The notes under the pieces are model-generated. The model saw nothing but the letters and a program-made list of their open reading frames with translations. It did no database searches and had not been told where the DNA came from. A program made the translations under genes and the position numbers. Shown here in pieces: positions 7,321 through 18,577 of a stretch of 64,000 bases of DNA. Location: contig CALCCD010000005.1 in NCBI GenBank assembly GCA_937899645.1, forward strand, positions 94,768 to 158,767, in the 5' to 3' direction. Each line of letters starts with the position of its first letter. The first letter of the stretch is position 1. This DNA is from an uncultured cyanobacterium. GTDB lineage: Bacteria > Cyanobacteriota > Cyanobacteriia > Cyanobacteriales > Geitlerinemataceae.

Positions 7321-9573
7321 CTAGGGTTGCATGGCCGCTCGGCAGCGGGCCAAGGTTTCGACGACGACGAGGTGGTTGGCCAGCATCTGCCAACGGTCGA
7401 GATCGCTCGTTGGCTCCGCGCCACCGGCAAGCAGATCGGTATTCAAAAGATTCCAGAGCCGATCGAGGCTTTTCCGCAGGCGACCCGGCGTCGTCGGGCG
7501 CGAGCTGTCTGGTGGCGGCGCGATCTGAGACAGTTCTGCCGCGATCGCCGCGATCGAAAAGGGCGCGATCGCCACCTGCCAAGACTGCAACGACTCCGAG
7601 TCGAGCGTCGCGATGGCCTCGGGCTCGCTCGGCCATGCCTCCAGCAGCGGAGTTTGGCGCTTTCGGGCGGTTTTTTCCAGAGCAGATAGCAGCACCGCAC
7701 CGCGATAGCCCAGGCGCGATAGCCACAGCGGAAAGATCGATCGCCAGAGCGGGTCGCCGAGATATTCACCGGCTAGTGTTTCGATCTCGCGATCGCTCAT
7801 TGCCCGATCGCCCATTGCCACGCCTGAAGGTCGATCGCCCGATGCCCGATCTCCCAAAGCCACCGCCGCACAGTAGGCTTGCAGCGTCACTCGATCGAAG
7901 GAAAATACGTCTCGCGATCGCTGAGTTAAGATGCCCTGCTGGGCAACGATTTCGTCGAGGATAGCGCTGCTGTCAAGGCGATCGGGGGCCTGAATCTCGG
8001 TTTTCAGAAACGCCGTCAGCGCGGCAACCAAGTCGCGACGCGCAAAAAATACCCGGCGCGCCTTGCTGGCTTCCAGAGCAATTTCCCCGAAGAAGCGCTG
8101 CTGGAGGGCCGCGCCGAAATCGGGATAGAGCGCCGATCGCGTCACGCGCTGGAACTCGCTCCACTTCGATAAGTACAGCTCGACGATTTCTTGGTAGAGG
8201 TACGAGCGGTTACTGGGGCGCGAGAGGCTGGCAGGCTCGATCGAGCTGAGCAGCGTTAGCAGCAGCGGCGATCGGCTCAGCTCGGCCAGCTCCGGATCGC
8301 GGGCGAGGATGCGGCTGGTGTCGGGCGGCGCTTCGGTGGATGTTTCCTCAAATGTTTCATCGCGATCGGCGTCGGGCTCCTCCGGCTCTTCGGTTGCGCC
8401 CGGTTCGCCAGCATCGTCGGTTTGGTTCGGTTCTCTATTAGCTTTATCGGCCCGATCGGCAGACGGTTCGCCCCGATCCGACTCGGTCGGGCTCGCTTCA
8501 TTCGGCACGGTCTCGCCGATATCCGGACGGGCTTCGATCGGGTGGGCGATCGCCCAGCGCGCCACGAACTCCTGCACCTGAGATGGCGATAGGTTCAGCA
8601 CCACTGCATCGACAAACTGCTTGAGGTTGTGCTGATAGACCGGCGATCGGCACGAACAAAGAAAGCGGTTTTTATTGTGGCGATCGACGAAATCTTGGAT
8701 CTGCCCGATCGCATCGTTGCGGCGATCGGCGGGCAGTTCGTCGAGGCCGTCGAGCAGGATCAACAGCTTGCCGCGATCGAGCGCGATATCGACAAACCCG
8801 TCCGCCTCCGGAAAGCCGCACACCTCGAATTCTTTGACCAGCTCTTCGCGTAAATCGAGCGGGCGATCGGCGGGGCGATTCGCAAAGCGCTTTAGCTCCA
8901 CAAACACCGGAATCGCTTCGCTCGTGCTGTTGACCGAACTGCCCGAACCGCCCGAACCGCCCGAACTTTCTGCTTTCTCGCGGCTACCATCCGGCTTATC
9001 CGATTTGTCCGACTCGAGCCAAAGAAACTCGCCGTCGCTTTTCGCGCCCGTTTTGCCCCGCAGCGCTTTCAGGCCCACCTGTCGCAGTATCGTCGTCTTC
9101 CCCGATCCCGGCGTCCCGAGCACCATCACGCAGCGCCGCTGCCGCGCCAGCTCCAGCGCGGGGAGCACCGTGCCGCCGGGAGGAGCGAAATGCCCAGTTT
9201 CGGCAAAGGCTCGATCGCACTCTTCCGCCGAAGCAAAGCGCCGCGCTTCGTCGTCGATCGAAACCAGCAGCGGCACGGCGACGGCTCCGAGGTCGAGAGG
9301 CTGGCGCATTCCCAGCAGCTTGATCTGACCGTGGCGCTGGGCGAAGCGGCTGGCGTATTCGCCCGAGGCGGTGTAAATCGTTTGTTTCGTGGCGCGATCG
9401 ATCTGCCGACCGAACAGGCCGAGAATCTTGCCGCCGCTGTCGATGAGCGATTGGAACAGCGGGACGGCAACCCCGCTAACGGCAGTCAGGGCAACGGCAT
9501 CAAGGGGAGCCACGGTCAACGCGAGCGATCGAGTCGTTCGGATACGAAGGTTCGGGTCAACGGTAGCCTGCAA
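7321..9573 (-). CDS. NACHT-domain NTPase (STAND family)
   Basis: A 750-residue protein. The N-terminal ~60 residues include one hydrophobic stretch (ALTAVSGVAVPLFQSLI) that may be a membrane or effector helix. A NACHT NTPase follows: Walker A GTPGSGKT at residues 153-160, Walker B and the extended NACHT box LLILLDGLDELP, then FLCSCRSPVY (sensor region). Two acidic low-complexity linkers occur: one between Walker A and B (about residues 175-215), and one of about 70 residues (EPEEPDADRDETFEE) in the helical region. The C-terminal third is helical, with no recognisable repeats. NACHT proteins act as oligomerising switches in signalling and, in bacteria, in phage defence; which applies here is unknown. 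The most upstream available start is TTG 9573, as an in-frame TGA lies just above; a start further in is possible. Confidence 0.85.
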   Translation of the reverse strand: MQATVDPNLRIRTTRSLALTVAPLDAVALTAVSGVAVPLFQSLIDSGGKILGLFGRQIDRATKQTIYTASGEYASRFAQRHGQIKLLGMRQPLDLGAVAVPLLVSIDDEARRFASAEECDRAFAETGHFAPPGGTVLPALELARQRRCVMVLGTPGSGKTTILRQVGLKALRGKTGAKSDGEFLWLESDKSDKPDGSREKAESSGGSGGSGSSVNSTSEAIPVFVELKRFANRPADRPLDLREELVKEFEVCGFPEADGFVDIALDRGKLLILLDGLDELPADRRNDAIGQIQDFVDRHNKNRFLCSCRSPVYQHNLKQFVDAVVLNLSPSQVQEFVARWAIAHPIEARPDIGETVPNEASPTESDRGEPSADRADKANREPNQTDDAGEPGATEEPEEPDADRDETFEETSTEAPPDTSRILARDPELAELSRSPLLLTLLSSIEPASLSRPSNRSYLYQEIVELYLSKWSEFQRVTRSALYPDFGAALQQRFFGEIALEASKARRVFFARRDLVAALTAFLKTEIQAPDRLDSSAILDEIVAQQGILTQRSRDVFSFDRVTLQAYCAAVALGDRASGDRPSGVAMGDRAMSDREIETLAGEYLGDPLWRSIFPLWLSRLGYRGAVLLSALEKTARKRQTPLLEAWPSEPEAIATLDSESLQSWQVAIAPFSIAAIAAELSQIAPPPDSSRPTTPGRLRKSLDRLWNLLNTDLLAGGAEPTSDLDRWQMLANHLVVVETLARCRAAMQP

Positions 9574-9769
9574 TTGCGGGCGGCATCAAGCGCGGGTTTC
9601 CGCTGCGGGCGGCTTCGGAGTCGGCGGGCGATCGAGTTGAGCGATCGAGCGATCGAGCTGAGGGAATAACCGCCGGGACGCGCCGGACCGAGCGCCGGAT
9701 CTATCATGAGGATCGAACGCGCGGCACGAGACGCCGTGCGGCAACCATTCGGAACCGAGGGGATTTTTC
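9574..9769. promoter_or_regulatory. Divergent intergenic region, NACHT gene / UPF0182
   Basis: The 196-bp gap between divergently transcribed genes must hold both promoters. It contains four closely spaced CGATCGA-type motifs at about 9628-9658. No clear promoter hexamers were identified. Confidence 0.35.
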
Positions 9770-12586
9770 ATGCGTACCGCTCGCTTGCTGGTACTCGGCT
9801 TGGGGGTGACGATCGCGATCGCCTTGCTGCTCTCCGGCGCGTTTCTGCACCTGCTCACGGAGTCCTGGTGGTTCGACGCCACCGGCTTTGCGAGCGTCTT
9901 TCAAACGCGACTCGTTTGGCGGGTGGGGCTGTGGGTCGCCGGGGCAACTGTCAGCGGCCTGTTCCTTTGGGGGAACTACCTGCTGGCGGATCGCCTGACG
10001 CGCCACCGCCGCTTCCAGTTCCTAAAAGGCAACCTCGAATGGGGTGAATACGCGCATCTGTTTCCGGGCGCGATCGCCGCCCTGCTGTCAGCCGTGCTCG
10101 CCCTGACCGGCGGCGCGATCGCCCAGGGCTACTGGAATATCGCCCTGAAGAGCCAAAACGCCGTCCCCTACGGAATCCTCGATCCGATCTTCCAGCGCGA
10201 TCTGAGCTTCTACGTTTTCCAATTGCCGTTCCTCGAAGCGCTCCAGCACGAAATCTGGCGGCTGCTGCTCCAGGGTCTGGTGATGGCCGTGGCGGTGTAT
10301 GTCCTCAAAGGCGCGCTTGAGGTTTCAGGCGATCGCGCCCCGACGATCTCCGGCCAGCCAAAAGTCCACCTGGCGCTGTTGCTGGCCGCGCTGTCGCTGT
10401 CGGTCGGCTGGGGAATTTGGCTCCAGCGCTACGAGCTGCTCTATTCGCCCACCGGCGTCGTCTTCGGCGCGGGCTATGCCGACATTAACGCCCGCCTACC
10501 CGTCGATAACGTGATGACTGTTGTAGCGGCGATCGTCGGGGCTACCTGGCTGATGTCGATCTGGCAGCGCAAGATCGTCCTGCCGATGACGGTGTCGGTG
10601 TTGGCTTTCGTCGCCTGGGCCGTCCTGGCGGGCGGCTATCCGGCGGCGATGCAAAAGCTGATCGTCGAGCCCAACGAGCTAACCAAAGAGACAGAATACG
10701 TCAACTACAATATCGACTTCACCCGCGCTGCCTACGGCCTCGAGCAGGCCGAGCGCCGCGATTTTACCCTCGAATCGACCCTCGATCGCGAGGCGCTGGC
10801 CGAAAATAACGCCACGATCGACAATATTCGCCTTTGGGACTACGGGCCGCTGCTGAGCACCTACCGACAGCTCCAGGAAATCCGGCTTTACTACCGCTTT
10901 TCCGACGCCGATATCGATCGCTACACGATCGACGATAGCTACCGTCAGGTGATCCTCGCGCCGCGCGAGCTGTCCTACGAGCAAGTGCCCGATCGCGCCC
11001 AAACCTGGGTCAACGAGCATCTGAAATACACCCACGGCTTCGGCGTCGTTATGAGTCCGGTCAACCGGGTTACGCCCGACGGCCTGCCCGAATTTTTCAT
11101 CAAAGACATCCCGCCCGTCTCGACGATCGACATCAAACCTACGCAGCCGCGCATCTACTACGGCGAAGATACCGACACCTACATCTTCACCAGCACCAGC
11201 ACCCCCGAGTTCGACTATCCCCAAGGCTCGGAAAACGCTCTGACCAACTACGACGGCCAGGGCGGCGTGCCGATGGGTTCCTGGGGTCGGCGGTTGGTTT
11301 ACGCCCTCGATCGCGGCAGCATTCAGCTCCCCACCTCCAACTATTTTACGTCGGCCTCGCGCATCCACTACCACCGCCAAATCCGCGATCGCGTCACCAC
11401 CGTCGCCCCCTTTCTGCGGCTTGACAGCGACCCCTATATCGTCATCGATAAAGACGGACGACTCAAGTGGATCGTCGACGCCTACACCGTCAGCGATCGC
11501 TACCCCTACTCGCGTCCCGTCACCCTCAGCGACAACGCCTCGTCCATACTCGGACGGCGCGACCTCTCCCGAGTCGTCAGTGGCGGCGTCAATTACATGC
11601 GCAACTCCGTCAAAGTCATCGTCGATGCCTACGACGGCACGATGGAGTTCGTCGCGATGGACGAGGACGACCCAGTGCTGGCGACCTACCGAAATATCTA
11701 TCCAAACCTCTTCAACAGCCGCGACACCCTGCCCGACGACATCGTCGCCCACTTGCGCTACCCGCTCGACCTGTTCGACGTGCAGGCGCATATGTACCTG
11801 GCCTACCACATGGAAAATCCCGAAGTCTTCTACAACCGCGAAGATCTCTGGCGCTTCCCCGTCAGCAACCAGCCGGGCAGCGATGCGAGCGTCAATGCTG
11901 CCATCGAGCCGTCCTACACGATCGTCCAGCTTCCCGAAGAAGACAGCGCCGAGTTCGTGACGATTCTGCCGCTGACGCCCGTGAACAAAGACAACACGAT
12001 CGCCTGGATCGCTGCGCGATCGGACGGCGAAAACTACGGCAAGCTACTGGTCTACAACTTCCCGAAGCAAACCCTCGTCTACGGCCCGAGCCAAATCGAA
12101 GCGCGCATCGACCAAAACCCGACGATCTCCCAGCAGCTCACGCTCTGGAGCCAAAAGGGCTCGAAGGTGCTGCGCGGCAACCTGCTCGTCATCCCGGTCG
12201 CGAATTCGCTGCTCTACATTCAGCCGATTTACCTGCGCGCCGAGCAGGGCGAGCTGCCGGAGCTGCGCCGCGTCGTCGTCGCCTACGACAACCAAATTGC
12301 GATGGAGCCCGACCTCGATACATCGCTGACGGCCATCTTCGGCGAGGGCAGCACGGTGCTAACCGACGCCACACCTTCTGCCGCGCTCGCCGACAGCGCA
12401 GGCGAAACCGACGCCGCTTCGCCCAGTCCTGACGCCTCGCCCCTCGCGCGCCGAGCCCTAACGCTCTATCGCGAAGCCGAAGCGGCACTCCAGCAGGGCG
12501 ACTGGACGACCTACGGCCAAAAACAGGAAGAGCTGGAGTCGCTCTTGCAGCGCCTGAGCCAAGGCGAAACCTCGATCGCACCGTAG
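9770..12586 (+). CDS. UPF0182 family large membrane protein
   Basis: A 938-residue protein of the UPF0182 (COG1615) family. The N-terminal ~300 residues contain about seven membrane segments, beginning LLVLGLGVTIAIALLLSGAF, with the family signature ESWWFDATGFASVFQTRL. A large extracytoplasmic domain follows, with conserved blocks such as NYNIDFTRAAYGL, LWDYGPLLSTYRQLQEIR, RIYYGEDTDTYIF and RYPLDLFDVQAHMYLAYHM. The C-terminal ~60 residues are an Ala-rich linker plus a helical tail. Length and architecture equal those of full-length cyanobacterial members. The molecular function of the family is unknown. The ATG at 9770 is followed directly by the first membrane helix. Confidence 0.93.
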   Translation: MRTARLLVLGLGVTIAIALLLSGAFLHLLTESWWFDATGFASVFQTRLVWRVGLWVAGATVSGLFLWGNYLLADRLTRHRRFQFLKGNLEWGEYAHLFPGAIAALLSAVLALTGGAIAQGYWNIALKSQNAVPYGILDPIFQRDLSFYVFQLPFLEALQHEIWRLLLQGLVMAVAVYVLKGALEVSGDRAPTISGQPKVHLALLLAALSLSVGWGIWLQRYELLYSPTGVVFGAGYADINARLPVDNVMTVVAAIVGATWLMSIWQRKIVLPMTVSVLAFVAWAVLAGGYPAAMQKLIVEPNELTKETEYVNYNIDFTRAAYGLEQAERRDFTLESTLDREALAENNATIDNIRLWDYGPLLSTYRQLQEIRLYYRFSDADIDRYTIDDSYRQVILAPRELSYEQVPDRAQTWVNEHLKYTHGFGVVMSPVNRVTPDGLPEFFIKDIPPVSTIDIKPTQPRIYYGEDTDTYIFTSTSTPEFDYPQGSENALTNYDGQGGVPMGSWGRRLVYALDRGSIQLPTSNYFTSASRIHYHRQIRDRVTTVAPFLRLDSDPYIVIDKDGRLKWIVDAYTVSDRYPYSRPVTLSDNASSILGRRDLSRVVSGGVNYMRNSVKVIVDAYDGTMEFVAMDEDDPVLATYRNIYPNLFNSRDTLPDDIVAHLRYPLDLFDVQAHMYLAYHMENPEVFYNREDLWRFPVSNQPGSDASVNAAIEPSYTIVQLPEEDSAEFVTILPLTPVNKDNTIAWIAARSDGENYGKLLVYNFPKQTLVYGPSQIEARIDQNPTISQQLTLWSQKGSKVLRGNLLVIPVANSLLYIQPIYLRAEQGELPELRRVVVAYDNQIAMEPDLDTSLTAIFGEGSTVLTDATPSAALADSAGETDAASPSPDASPLARRALTLYREAEAALQQGDWTTYGQKQEELESLLQRLSQGETSIAP

Positions 12587-12788
12587 CCACCACTCGCGGC
12601 AGCGATCGCCCGAGAGCACCCGCTCCAAAACCATGAACTTGCGTCTCGAAGCGCAAAGTCTTATTGCGCGATCGCCGGTTATACGGCCCAGCCCTCCCGA
12701 CTCCTACTTGGTTATGTAAAGGTTAAGGAGTCGGGGACAGCAGTGACAGTGGGCGATCCCCAAGTCGATCGCGTCAGGAGCGAGAACC
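12587..12788. other. Gap before a small gene
   Basis: About 200 bp. The promoter of the small gene at 12789 should lie here; GGTTATGTAAAGGTTAAGG at about 12710 is an AT-rich candidate, but no confident -35/-10 pair can be given. Confidence 0.35.
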
Positions 12789-12986
12789 ATGCAAGCCAAG
12801 AATTCTCAAGTGGAGTCTCAAGCGGTAGCGCAATCCACTGTGTTCGTTGCGGCAGAAGTTGCGAATCCGCTGGCCGATCGGGCGGGCGATCGCCAGCTCG
12901 TCATGCGCTGGGTGGCGACGGGTAAGGACTACCCAAAGATGGAAGCCCGCTGGATCTATGACGACGCGCGTGGTTCCAATGCGTGA
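12789..12986 (+). CDS. Small protein of unknown function, 65 residues
   Basis: The ATG has an excellent Shine-Dalgarno AGGAG (12776-12780) eight bases upstream. The 65-residue product has a Gln/Ala/Val-rich N-terminal half and a C-terminal half with LVMRWVATGKDYPKMEARWI. Codon choice is like that of neighbouring genes. I do not recognise the family; no signal peptide, membrane segment or metal site is visible. In the same frame after the TGA stop the sequence stays open and runs into the hydrophobic tetrapeptide-encoding repeat block at 13020, so the true product may once have been longer. Confidence 0.6.
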   Translation: MQAKNSQVESQAVAQSTVFVAAEVANPLADRAGDRQLVMRWVATGKDYPKMEARWIYDDARGSNA

Positions 12987-13623
12987 TGTCGTCGGAAGGA
13001 CGCGCCGCACATCGTTAAGTTCGTTGGGTTTATCTTGGAATTGGTCGAGTTTGTCTTGGGGCTTGTCTTAGAAAGCGTTTTAACAGTCTTCTCCAAGTTG
13101 CGGCATATGGGTCTGGGCGATTTTAGCTAAAATCGCTGCGATCCTTACCAATTCAGGGATCTAGCGAAATCTTAAAACACTCTCTTAAGGATTTGTCGAG
13201 TTTGTCTTGGGGTTTGTCTTGGAGCTTGTCTTAGAACTTATTGGGCTCATCTGGGAACTTGTTTTAGAAATTGTTTTAGAACTTGTCTTGGATTTTGTCT
13301 TGGGGCTCATCTCGAAGCTGGTAAGAGGTCTTCTGAATAAGTAGCTTTACGGGAGCATCCCGTTTATGCAGCTTGGTGGCAGGTGAGGATGCCTGCGCTA
13401 TGGTTGTCTTTTCCGTTTTCTCGGTAGCGTGGGTATGTTGCCCATCACGATATTTCGTTGGTGCGGGGAAGTATCGGTTTACCTTGAAATTCGATACGCG
13501 GCTCTTGGGAAATTCGATTCGATCGCGTATGATTGAGAGCCTGTGTCCGCTCGCAAAGACCGCCACAAGCAGCTACGCGAACGGGTCGCAAGCAACAACG
13601 AAACGACAACAAAACGCACAAAC
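12987..13623. other. Long gap before rpsD, with in-phase 12-bp repeats
   Basis: This gap holds two blocks of a degenerate 12-bp repeat (annotated separately) and about 280 bp upstream of rpsD that should contain its promoter and leader. No rpsD promoter hexamers were assigned. A ribosomal-protein leader structure for autoregulation is possible but was not demonstrated. Confidence 0.45.
13020..13343 (+). repeat. Degenerate 12-bp repeats encoding an xVLE-like hydrophobic pattern
   Basis: Two blocks, about 13020-13075 and 13192-13318, consist of variants of TTTGTCTTGGGG / CTTGTCTTAGAA. The unit is 12 bp, so each repeat encodes four residues. In one frame, block 1 reads FILELVEFVLGLVLE and ends VFSKLRHMGLGDFS at TAA 13128; block 2 reads FVLGFVLELVLELIGL, continues with LVLEIVLELVLDFVLG and ends LISKLVRGLLNK at TAG 13341. 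Both blocks thus encode similar hydrophobic-acidic helices with similar ends. Neither has an obvious ATG and ribosome-binding site; a TAA separates them. They may be decayed coding sequence or a nucleotide-level repeat. Confidence 0.7.
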
Positions 13624-14229
13624 ATGTCTCGATATCGTGGGCCACGATTAAGAATTGTTCGCCGTCTCGGCTCTCTGCCCGGTCTGACCCGGAAAGACGC
13701 CAAGCGCGCCTACCCCCCCGGACAGCACGGCCAAGGTCGCCGCAAGCGCTCCGAGTACGCAACCCGCCTCGAAGAGAAGCAAAAGCTCCGCTTCAACTAC
13801 GGCGTCACCGAGAAGCAACTGCTTCGTTACGTCCGAAAAGCTCGCCGCGTCACTGGCTCCACCGGCCTGGTGCTGCTCCAGTTCCTGGAAATGCGCCTCG
13901 ACAACACCGCTTTCCGTCTCGGCTTCGCCCCGACGATCCCGGCAGCGCGCCAGCTCGTCAATCACGGCCACATCCTCGTCAACGGTCGTCGCCTCGACAT
14001 CGCTAGCTACAACTGCGTCCCCGGCGATATCATTTCCGTCCGCGATCGCGAAGGCTCGAAAACGATGGTTCGCGCGAACCTGGAAAACCCCGGCCTGGCC
14101 AACGTGCCCAGCCACCTGACCTTCGATAAAGAAAAGCTCACCGCTACCGTTACCGGCGTGGTCGAGCGCGAGTGGGTCGCCCTGCAAATCAACGAACTGC
14201 TCGTCATTGAGTACTATTCGCGTCAGTAG
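13624..14229 (+). CDS. rpsD: 30S ribosomal protein S4
   Basis: A 201-residue S4. It begins [20 protein letters not shown] and contains YPPGQHGQ, the S4 RNA-binding domain ([30 protein letters not shown] with [10 protein letters not shown]), and ends [13 protein letters not shown]. These are the standard features of cyanobacterial and chloroplast S4, which binds 16S rRNA early in 30S assembly. The ATG 13624 is selected by homology of the N terminus; an in-frame upstream start would add 27 unrelated residues. It is monocistronic here: moaA lies downstream on the opposite strand. Confidence 0.98.
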   Translation: MSRYRGPRLRIVRRLGSLPGLTRKDAKRAYPPGQHGQGRRKRSEYATRLEEKQKLRFNYGVTEKQLLRYVRKARRVTGSTGLVLLQFLEMRLDNTAFRLGFAPTIPAARQLVNHGHILVNGRRLDIASYNCVPGDIISVRDREGSKTMVRANLENPGLANVPSHLTFDKEKLTATVTGVVEREWVALQINELLVIEYYSRQ

Positions 14230-14452
14230 CCTGCTATTTCCCAGGCGATTTATCTGGCAACTGCATTTTGCAAGTTTGCCAACCCTTTGCCGAGAGCGGT
14301 ATTGATGGCTCCGGTCTACACAACCGAACGATGTATTTCCAATCGCGCATTGCCAAAGTTGGCTGCTGGGGCGATCGCGACTTGGTAAAGAACTGGCCCC
14401 GCGAACGGTGGTATTCAAAGGTAGTATCCACCCGACGCGTTTCTCAAAATCG

Positions 14453-15487
14453 CTATCCTCCGATTTGAGACATCGTTTGGCTGTAGGCCATTCCCGAAGT
14501 GCCGCTCTCGCGCTGTTTGAAGTTAATTTCCGGCTTTAAAGCCAACAGCTCGCCGACGCGGCGGCGCAGCTCGCCTAGCGAGTCGCCCGCCCGCAGGCGA
14601 GTTTTTAGATCGATCTGCCCCGTCTCGTTCAGCAGACAAGGGCGCAGCCAGCCGTTTGCCGAGAGCCGCACGCGGTTGCAGCGATCGCAAAAGCATTCCG
14701 ACATTTGACTGATAAATCCGAGCGTCCCCTGCGCGCCGGGGATTCTAAAGATATCCGCAGGCCCCGCACCCGTCACCTGGGATGCTTCGAGACCCCACTT
14801 CGCGCGAATGCGATCGCGCAGCTCCTCGGACGGGACCCAGCCGCGATCGCCAAACAGGTCGGCATTGCCGATCGGCATAAACTCGATAAAGCGCACGTGC
14901 CAGTTACGGGCGATCGTCAGCTCTGCCAGGTCTAGCACCTCCGCCTCATTGACGCCCGGAATCACGACCACGTTAATTTTCAACGGATCGAAGCCGAGGC
15001 GGTGCGCTTCGAGGATGCCGTTCCAAGTCTGCTGCCAGCGGCTGCGGCCGCGGTTGTTGATAATGCGATCGAATGTCGCCGGGTCGAGCGAATCCAGGCT
15101 GATATTGATACGCCGCAGGCCAGCCTCGTAGAGCGCCGCCGCTTTCTTCTCCAGGAAAAATGCATTGGTCGTAATCGCCAGATCTCGCGTCGTCGGCAGT
15201 GCCGCGATATCCGCCACGATCTCGACGATATCCGGGCGCAGCAGCGGCTCGCCCCCCGTCAGTCGAAAGCGCGAAAACCCCAGCGGTGAAAACACCTCGC
15301 GCACCAGCGTCGCGATCTCCTCGCGGGTCATCATCTCTGGCGTCAGCACGTAGTCGAGGTCGGCTTCCTCGGGCATGCAGTAGACGCAGCGGAAATTGCA
15401 GCGATCGATCGTGCTGATCCGCAGGTAGTCAACAACAGGGTTCATGGGCGATGCCAGCAGTACGGGTGACGACGGCGATTCACTCAT
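14453..15487 (-). CDS. moaA: GTP 3',8-cyclase MoaA (molybdenum cofactor synthesis)
   Basis: A radical-SAM enzyme that, with MoaC, converts GTP to cyclic pyranopterin monophosphate. The N-terminal cluster motif CNFRCVYC (CX3CX2C) follows YLRISTIDR. The second cluster is the C-terminal [20 protein letters not shown]. The protein ends in the conserved Gly-Gly (SQIGG) needed for activity. The conserved part begins at [11 protein letters not shown] (ATG 15445). Upstream in-frame starts are ATG 15487 and GTG 15529; 15487 is used here, but 15445 is equally plausible. A Mo-enzyme gene lies at the left edge of the window, though not in the same operon. Confidence 0.95.
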   Translation of the reverse strand: MSESPSSPVLLASPMNPVVDYLRISTIDRCNFRCVYCMPEEADLDYVLTPEMMTREEIATLVREVFSPLGFSRFRLTGGEPLLRPDIVEIVADIAALPTTRDLAITTNAFFLEKKAAALYEAGLRRINISLDSLDPATFDRIINNRGRSRWQQTWNGILEAHRLGFDPLKINVVVIPGVNEAEVLDLAELTIARNWHVRFIEFMPIGNADLFGDRGWVPSEELRDRIRAKWGLEASQVTGAGPADIFRIPGAQGTLGFISQMSECFCDRCNRVRLSANGWLRPCLLNETGQIDLKTRLRAGDSLGELRRRVGELLALKPEINFKQRESGTSGMAYSQTMSQIGG

Positions 15488-15610
15488 CTTAACGACGTTT
15501 GCTGTCCTCACTCTTAACGAGTTTGGCACGATCGCGGCTCGTTACTCACGGCGACGCCACCCGATCGATCGCCCACTCCGCGGCGCGTTACCCCATATTT
15601 CGTAACGTAA

Positions 15611-16708
<1,098 letters not shown>

Positions 16709-16781
16709 TGCCACGCTGCTCCGATCGCGGCGCAGCAGCGCGCCGTTGTTGGGCGGCAATTGTGAGAACTCCCCAAACGCA

Positions 16782-16821
16782 GAAAAAGACGGAGAGAGCG
16801 CGAACTCTCTTCGTCTTTTTC
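16782..16821. terminator. Bidirectional terminator between hemB and ndhD
   Basis: A 17-bp stem, GAAAAAGACGGAGAGAG (16782-16798) with CTCTCTTCGTCTTTTTC (16805-16821), has one G:T pair and a short loop. It is flanked by A-tracts and T-tracts, so it can end transcription from hemB (plus) and from ndhD (minus). Confidence 0.88.
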
Positions 16822-16891
16822 TATTGGTAGGGTTGGAAGCTGCTCTCGCGATCGTGACGAGAGGCGCGCACCGCTACCAGATCTTTACGCG

Positions 16892-18508
16892 CTACGCATC
16901 TTCGGGCGCATCGGGCGCGGCCACTTCGGCCAGCAGATCGGGCGCGAACAGACCGCTCGACAGGAACGGGTTCGCCTGACGGCGCTGGGCGAAGATCGGC
17001 AGCGACTCGCGCACCGTCGAAGCCACTTCGGTCGTCTTGGTGTCGTAGGTTTGGGTCGCCACTTTCGGGTAGAAGCCGATGCCGATGATGGGCACGAGCA
17101 GACAGGCGGTGATGGCGATTTCGCGCGGGTTGACATCCAGCCAGCCGGAGGTCGGAACATCCAGCTCGAGCTTGCCTGCCTGTCCGAAGAACATACGGCG
17201 CAGCATCGAGAGCAGGTAAATCGGGGTGGCAATCAGGCCGATCGCGGCGCAGACCACGACGCCGAGCTTAAAGGTGTTGCTGTAAATATCGCTGTTGGCG
17301 ATGCCGATAAACACTGTCAGTTCGCCGACGAAGCCGCTCATACCGGGAAGTGCCAGTGACGCCATCGCGCCTGCCGTGAACAGCGCGAAGGTTTTCGGCA
17401 TTTCGCCCGCTAGACCCTGCATCTTTTCCATCGACAAAGTGTGCGTCCGTTCGTAGGTGACACCCGCCAGGAAGAAGAGCATTGCGGCAATCAAGCCGTG
17501 GGAGATCATTTGCAGCATCGCACCGTTGATGCCGACTTCGCTAAACGAAGCGATCCCGATGAGAATAAAGCCCATGTGCGAAATCGACGAGCAAGCCAAA
17601 CGACGCTTGAGGTTGTCCTGGGCGAAGGCCGCGAACGCACCGTAAACGATATTGACAACGCCGAGGATTGCCAGCGCGGGCGCGAAGTAGATGTGCGCGT
17701 CGGGCAGCAGCTCCATGTTGAGGCGAATCAGCGCGTAGCCGCCCATCTTCAGCAGGACGCCCGCCAGCACCATCGAAACGGGCGCGGATGCTTCGCCGTG
17801 GGCATCGGGCAGCCAAGTGTGGAGCGGGAACATCGGCAGCTTGACGCCGAAGGCCACCAGCAGACCTAGATAGACCGCAATTTGGAAGGCAACTGGGTAG
17901 TTTTTCATGCCCAGTTGAGCCATGTCGAAGGTGAAGTTGTCACCGTAGAAGGCCATCGCCAGCGCGCCGATCAGGATAAAGATCGAGGCGAAGGCGGTGT
18001 AGAGAATAAACTTGGTGGCGGCGTAAAGGCGTTTCGGCCCTCCCCAGATCGAAATCAGCAGGTAAACCGGAACCAGCTCGATTTCCCACATAAAGAAAAA
18101 GAGCAGCATGTCCTGGGCTGCGAACACGCCGAGCTGCGCGCTCAGCAGCACCAGCATCAGCGCATAGAACAGCCGCGGCTTGCGCGTGGTGTTCCAAGCG
18201 GCGGCGATCGCCAATACATTGACGACGCCAGTCAGGACGAACAGGGGCATCGCCAAACCGTCAACAGCCAGCGACCAGTTCAGACCGATTTGGGGAACCC
18301 AAGCGTAGGACTCGACCATCTGGAAGCCCGGATTGCTGAGGTCGTAGTTCTTCACGAATGCGAACAGCATCAATGCCAGATCGAGAAGGCCGATGCCGAG
18401 CGCGTACCAGCGCAGGGTCTTGCCTTCTTTGTCGGGGATGACGGGAACGGCGCAGGCCGCAATCACAGGCAGTGCCACAATCGCGGTCAACCAGGGGAGG
18501 GAATCCAT
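16892..18508 (-). CDS. ndhD: NAD(P)H-quinone oxidoreductase (NDH-1) subunit 4, copy 1
   Basis: A 538-residue polytopic membrane protein of the proton-pumping antiporter-like family. It shows [20 protein letters not shown], the [21 protein letters not shown] block (broken helix and key Lys/His residues), and [15 protein letters not shown], all diagnostic of NdhD/NuoM. It works in the thylakoid NDH-1 complex in cyclic electron flow and respiration. The short C-terminal tail distinguishes it from the second copy at 24869, which has an insertion. Which of the two is NdhD1 or NdhD2 cannot be settled by eye; neither is next to ndhF and a CO2-uptake gene, so NDH-1L-type roles are more likely than CO2-uptake (NdhD3/D4) roles. 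A good promoter lies at 18549-18577. Confidence 0.95.
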   Translation of the reverse strand: MDSLPWLTAIVALPVIAACAVPVIPDKEGKTLRWYALGIGLLDLALMLFAFVKNYDLSNPGFQMVESYAWVPQIGLNWSLAVDGLAMPLFVLTGVVNVLAIAAAWNTTRKPRLFYALMLVLLSAQLGVFAAQDMLLFFFMWEIELVPVYLLISIWGGPKRLYAATKFILYTAFASIFILIGALAMAFYGDNFTFDMAQLGMKNYPVAFQIAVYLGLLVAFGVKLPMFPLHTWLPDAHGEASAPVSMVLAGVLLKMGGYALIRLNMELLPDAHIYFAPALAILGVVNIVYGAFAAFAQDNLKRRLACSSISHMGFILIGIASFSEVGINGAMLQMISHGLIAAMLFFLAGVTYERTHTLSMEKMQGLAGEMPKTFALFTAGAMASLALPGMSGFVGELTVFIGIANSDIYSNTFKLGVVVCAAIGLIATPIYLLSMLRRMFFGQAGKLELDVPTSGWLDVNPREIAITACLLVPIIGIGFYPKVATQTYDTKTTEVASTVRESLPIFAQRRQANPFLSSGLFAPDLLAEVAAPDAPEDA

Positions 18509-18548
18509 CGTTGGGGTGAGGATAAATACTTAACAGTGCTTGTTCACC

Positions 18549-18577
18549 ATTGTATTAACCCCGATGTCGTTATGCAA
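18549..18577 (-). promoter_or_regulatory. Sigma-70 promoter of ndhD (copy 1)
   Basis: Minus-strand -35 TTGCAT (18572-18577), exactly 17 bp, -10 TACAAT (18549-18554). The predicted transcript start is near 18542, which gives a 5' leader of about 34 bases before the ATG at 18508. Confidence 0.7.

Noticed and set aside
10679..11809. 376-codon minus-strand frame opposite the UPF0182 gene
   Set aside because: Val/Gly/Asp-rich antisense translation without any family signature.
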